A DNA stretch of 48,661 nucleotides from Hyphochytrium catenoides (taxonomy: Eukaryota > Sar > Hyphochytriomycetes > Hyphochytriales > Hyphochytriaceae), in contig FLMG01004535.1 of the NCBI GenBank assembly GCA_900088475.1, positions 1-48,661 on the forward strand, read 5' to 3'. The notes beneath the pieces are model-generated. The model was not told where the DNA came from and did not search any database. It saw only the letters and a list, made by a program, of their open reading frames with translations. A program made the translations under genes and the position numbers. Of the stretch, positions 44,880 through 48,661 are shown piece after piece. Position 1 is the stretch's first letter. Each line of letters opens with the position of its first letter.

Positions 44880-47800
44880 CCGGAGACGATACTTGCTTCT
44901 TATAAATAAGTAGAATTACATCTGCCCACAACAGTACTTGCTTAACTTGCCAAAACTTGGGCACCTCTAATAACTCTGTCGGCCCGCTTCTTCGCACTTT
45001 CGCTCAAAATCGAAGCTTCGTCTCCGTCTGCACCACCATCTTCCGGCCTCCTCCCAGACGCCCGTCCGCTGCTGCAGAGGAAGTCCTCTTCAGAGGCCTG
45101 GGAGGTACCTGAGAATGATATTCTAAGCTCGCGTTCATAGACCCAGGTTGCTTCTTTAAGCGCGTTCGCCGATCAACCATGTTCTGCTCTTGTCGTCGGC
45201 CAGTCTCCTTCTCCCGTGCTTCTGGGCTTACTTCTAACGCCACAATTGCAAAGGTGCCATGCAGCTACGAAAGCTGTGCCCCGTCTTTTCTCTGTTCATC
45301 TTGCTTCTCGGGGCCGGTGGATGCAACTGAATAGTCTGCAGAGGACGCGGCCTCCCACATCAGACAAGCGATCGATTACGGGAGGGTGATAAGACGATTG
45401 TTAGATTGTGAGGTGCGCCTTCTAAGAGATAAGGAAGGGCAGGAGTCTTTCTCCTAGCATTATCATCATCATTCATTGTTCTTTTAGTTGACTATTGGAG
45501 AGTGGAGCAATCAGAAAGAGAGGAGTTTCTACCGTCAGAGAGTAGTCAACCGTGGCTCCTTGGCAGTGATAAGAACCACATTTTCTTCGTAATTTCACTG
45601 CTCTGATAAGCTAAGTAGAGTAAGGAATACGGCGAGCCCTCTTGAAGGCTAGCTCACGATTGTTGAATAGATTGGCAAGGCAGACCAAGGATGATAATGG
45701 TGAGGGACTTGTCGGAGGGCAAGGGAACAGAGAAAGCACGGCGGTAGCAAGGGGTAGCCCCGGGGGGGAGGGTTGCCGAACCTCATCAAGCCGAACGCTG
45801 GCAAGAGAGTTTGTTCCCATACAGATCCGGTAAAGAGGGAGGTGGGCGGAGAGAGGACAAATGTGCGTTGAGGAAGAGTAAGAGTTTGGAGTTGAGAAAA
45901 GGGTTAAGGGAGGCCGCTGACGCCGGGGATTAGAAGGCTTGCACACCCTGTAATAGGGTCCTGCTGAGCAGCCGCCGGAGGAGGAGGCCCTCGAGGTTAG
46001 AGATGAAGGGTACTTGACATTATTGCCAGCTGCTGGAGGATGCCCATCGCTATTACTCGCAATCAATCGACCTTATGCAACAGTTCACGTCATTGAAAGG
46101 ACGACCGTTCCACTCTATTCTTCTTCACTTCTCGAGGAAGGCGCCTCGCACCAGCCGTTTAACGTTACATAAAAACAGCACAAGCAATAACTTCAGTTGC
46201 CTTCTTCTGCGCTCACGAAAGTGCCGGAGTTCCTTATTGTCACCCGCCGTTCTAGCCTCGGTGGCAACACCTCTACATATAAATACCAGTCAGGCAATCC
46301 ATCAGCAGCAAATCCAGTCTGCACACCGATACAATGCAAGGACAAGCAGGTGCAATCTATAGCTGAAGCCGCCAGGGCTAGAAAGAAGCATAGTTGGTGG
46401 TGACGGAGGAGGAACGTTGGTGGCAGAAGAATAGGCCCGGATGGCGCTATGGATGACATGGACGACAAAGTGGTGCTACCTAGTTCCATTCCTCTATAGT
46501 GACTCATTTGAAGCTTAGATTAATTTCTTGACAGCGGTGCTGCAGCTCCACGTAATAGTTTGTCAACCTTCTCGTTGCGCTCATGATACGGAAGCCACGC
46601 CCGTGACAGCATGTCTTACACCAGGGATGTTCTCCCATGTTTCGAGCATGGGTTCTCGCGGTGCAAGATGATAGTTTTTTTAGGGCAGCAACGGCCGGCC
46701 AACACTCTTAGCTGCACCTTAACGTCACCAAATGGTGCACTCCTCCGTAGCATACTAATCATCAGCCGGATTAGGATAACCGTCGTGAGCGCTGCGCTGA
46801 TGAGCTCTACACTTACACCTGTAATCTTCTCTTCTTGATGCGGAAGCAGTACTACCCTGCGGTCATTATTGCTTGCTCAGCCCCATCCGAGAACAGTAGT
46901 AAGAGGTTACAACGTTTCCTAGTTAGAGGAGGAGATTGCCTCGTATATGGACATTGTAGAATAGTTGCCCAGCGCAGTGAATGCGCGCCATCGCACTGAG
47001 TGACCAATCAGACAGGAACACTACTGTCGTCCTAAGAAGCTTTTCATCTGCCGTTCACGATGTATCTTCCTCACGTGCAATGGCTGGTATGTGTTCTTAC
47101 TATATGGAGCAACGTACTGTCTCTCCTCGTCTCGCTGCTGATCACTGCATCATCCCCGATATTGTCTTCCAACCTCTTTGTTCTTACACTTCAGAGGAGC
47201 TCGGTGTGTGGAGAAGGTTGATACGAACTCTATCTTCTAAGTGCAAGGACTCTTGCCCTATGTTGCCATAACCCGAGTGTCACTCTCAGTTCACTCTCTC
47301 CTCTCTCTTTGGTCACGTTACCTCCCGTTTCGGTCGGCCTCCACCAACAGAGCAGCCCACACGTCAACAAGCAGTGGTCGCTTCTCCAACCTAGGCATGA
47401 CAGGATGGGAAGGCAGAAGCAAAGGAGAACGGAACTCCTTACTTTTGACGGTGGTTGCCCATCATGGTGCTCATAGAATAGCAGCAAGAAGGACATCAGA
47501 GAAGGGTGATCATGATGACGATTAAAGCAAAGATAATAATAACGAACTATAGTTCCTTTCTGAATGTTATTCTTAGGGCAATCGAACAAAGTAAAGGGCT
47601 ATCGCGCTGTAGTAGACCGAACAAAGGTTAGTGTTGTTCGTCCTCAGCCTTTCTATCGCTAATAGTGTTCTTTAGATTAGAAAAGGATATCCTCCAGTTC
47701 GTCGTTGCGGCTGACTGTCGACTCCGCGTCGTCGTCATCGGTCAGTAGAACTAATTAAGGGTACCTTGCACCATAAGCTCCCGTCGACTTTGGCCAGAGG

Positions 47801-48019
47801 TTTATAGAAAGTAGGTCCTTTCCTATGTGCAGCAGCCCTAACAAAAAGTCGGAAACCGTATGCACCCAGAAGTGGTGGCAGGTCCGTATACTGCTGCTGA
47901 CACGGCTCTCTTTCCTGTCGCAGAAGCGTCTGTTAGAACGACTGCAATCCTCTCATATCTACAGCCTTTGTCTTATCCGGTAAGAGTCAACAGGTCCGGC
48001 CACACGGTGGTGAGAGCCT

Positions 48020-48102
48020 CCTCTTTTTCCCTCTCTTCCTCTCTTTCTCTCTCTCTCTTTCCCTCTCTCTTCTCTCTCTCTCTCTCTCTTTCTCTCTCTT
48101 CT
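48020..48102 (+). repeat. (CT)n-rich tract
   Basis: CT run between the possible exons ending at about 47979 and starting at 48118. It would be a sense-strand intronic polypyrimidine tract if a + gene exists here. Confidence 0.9.
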
Positions 48103-48270
48103 TCCACTTCCCAAAGGCAGTTGTGTACACATTGCCAACAGCCGGACCTAAGGTAAACCAGGGGATGTCGCCCTGATCGGACAGTGAAGAGGAATGCGGT
48201 GTCCTCCCGTACGAGGTCTGCACTCGGGTGAGGCGTGTCCTCTGTACCCTGTGCCCTTTATTATCACAGC

Positions 48271-48520
48271 ACTTGGTACTTGTACACCTCTACCACGACT
48301 ACTGTAAAACAGTACTGTTCTCTACTGTTAATGGACGGTACAATTACAATTACAAGTACAAGTCGGCGTTCAAATCCAAGTCCACGTAGAATCCCACCTT
48401 GTGTACTTGTAGCAGACCGACACTACTTATTTATTTGTTGTACATAAGTACGTGTACGAGGTTAGGTAGGACTTGTAACTCTCCCTACTTGGACGCACAA
48501 GTACTTACTCTACTGACGAA
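48271..48520. repeat. Cluster of GTACTTGT / ACAAGTAC words
   Basis: Multiple copies of gtacttgt, acaagtac and related gtac-centred words in about 250 nt, including caattacaattacaagtacaa. It looks like a degenerate short-motif array; function unknown. Confidence 0.5.
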
Positions 48521-48616
48521 CAGTAGTCACGGCCAAGATAGAGACTTCTTACGGGAAAGAAGAGAAAGGATCATAACCGGTTGTGAGGAGGGAGAGGGGA
48601 GGCCGAAAAACGAAGG

Positions 48617-48620
<4 letters not shown>

Positions 48621-48661
<41 letters not shown>
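48621..48661. repeat. (GA)n microsatellite at window end
   Basis: GA run reaching the last base, so the sequence may stop here because of the repeat. Confidence 0.95.

Larger units (their letters stand above)
43978..48661. other. Unassigned region with microsatellites and coding-like fragments
   Basis: No gene could be named. Protein-like pieces exist. Minus strand: 44640-44879 (see separate entry), 45004-45243 (basic, PPRPLKRTSSAAADGRLGG) and part of 46193-46330 (GFAADGLPDWYLYVEVLPP). Plus strand near 47580-48155: KDILQFVVAADCRLRVVV, KRLLERLQSSHIYSLCLIR and RQLCTHCQQPDL, each beside a plausible splice signal. They may be exons of one or two intron-rich genes running off the window. Confidence 0.35.

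Noticed and set aside
48360-48385. tRNA B-box-like gttcaaatcc
   Set aside because: No A box at the right spacing and no acceptor stem; part of the gtac/acaagt word cluster.
1-48661. CRISPR array, bacterial operon or mobile element
   Set aside because: No spaced direct repeats, transposase, integrase or reverse-transcriptase motifs were seen; the window is spliced eukaryotic DNA.

Overview
This window is nuclear DNA from an intron-rich unicellular eukaryote. No bacterial operons, rRNA, tRNA, transposon or CRISPR array was found. The code is standard: TAA, TAG and TGA all end genes. Introns are GT-AG, mostly about 60-270 nt (down to 53 nt, up to about 415 nt), and exons can be as short as 25 nt. 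Gene density is about one per 4 kb on alternating strands. I cannot name the species from the sequence. The gene set (ferlin, K+/H+ antiporter with a secretory-type leader, CELF-type RNA-binding protein, Cys-form SelW) fits a protist. The antiporter leader would suit an alga with a complex plastid, but that is inference.

Layout: 1-3508 no firm gene; 3509-4336 (+) small C2 protein; 5583-6111 (-) PAM16/TIM16; 7232-18962 (-) a ferlin of about 1,700 aa in about 34 exons, the dominant locus; 19884-20224 (+) twin CX9C mitochondrial protein; 21863-25085 (+) MFS transporter, 9 exons; 25537-26288 (-) SelW/Rdx-like protein; 26532-26975 (-) partial unknown gene running into an assembly gap; 27611-33948 (+) XPG/RAD2 endonuclease, 17 exons; 34551-36563 (-) three-RRM CELF/Bruno-like protein; 37852-39632 (+) ribose-5-phosphate isomerase with a possible upstream targeting exon; 40167-43977 (-) KEA/CPA2 K+/H+ antiporter with a split RCK domain; 43978-48661 microsatellites and coding-like fragments that I could not assign.

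The genes are unrelated housekeeping and membrane functions, not a pathway: mitochondrial import (PAM16) and intermembrane-space biogenesis (CX9C), calcium/membrane trafficking (ferlin, C2 protein), transport (MFS, KEA), DNA repair (XPG), RNA control (CELF), redox (SelW) and the pentose-phosphate pathway (RPI). Most multi-exon models were rebuilt by hand from reading-frame phase and family motifs. For PAM16, CX9C, MFS, SelW, XPG, CELF, RPI and KEA the phases close exactly. For the ferlin, three short internal stretches remain uncertain.

No clearly undescribed multi-gene system was found. The oddest individual items are the two hydrophobic segments ending the ferlin, the acidic insertion inside the antiporter's nucleotide-binding domain, and the CT microsatellites that sit on the sense strand of introns.
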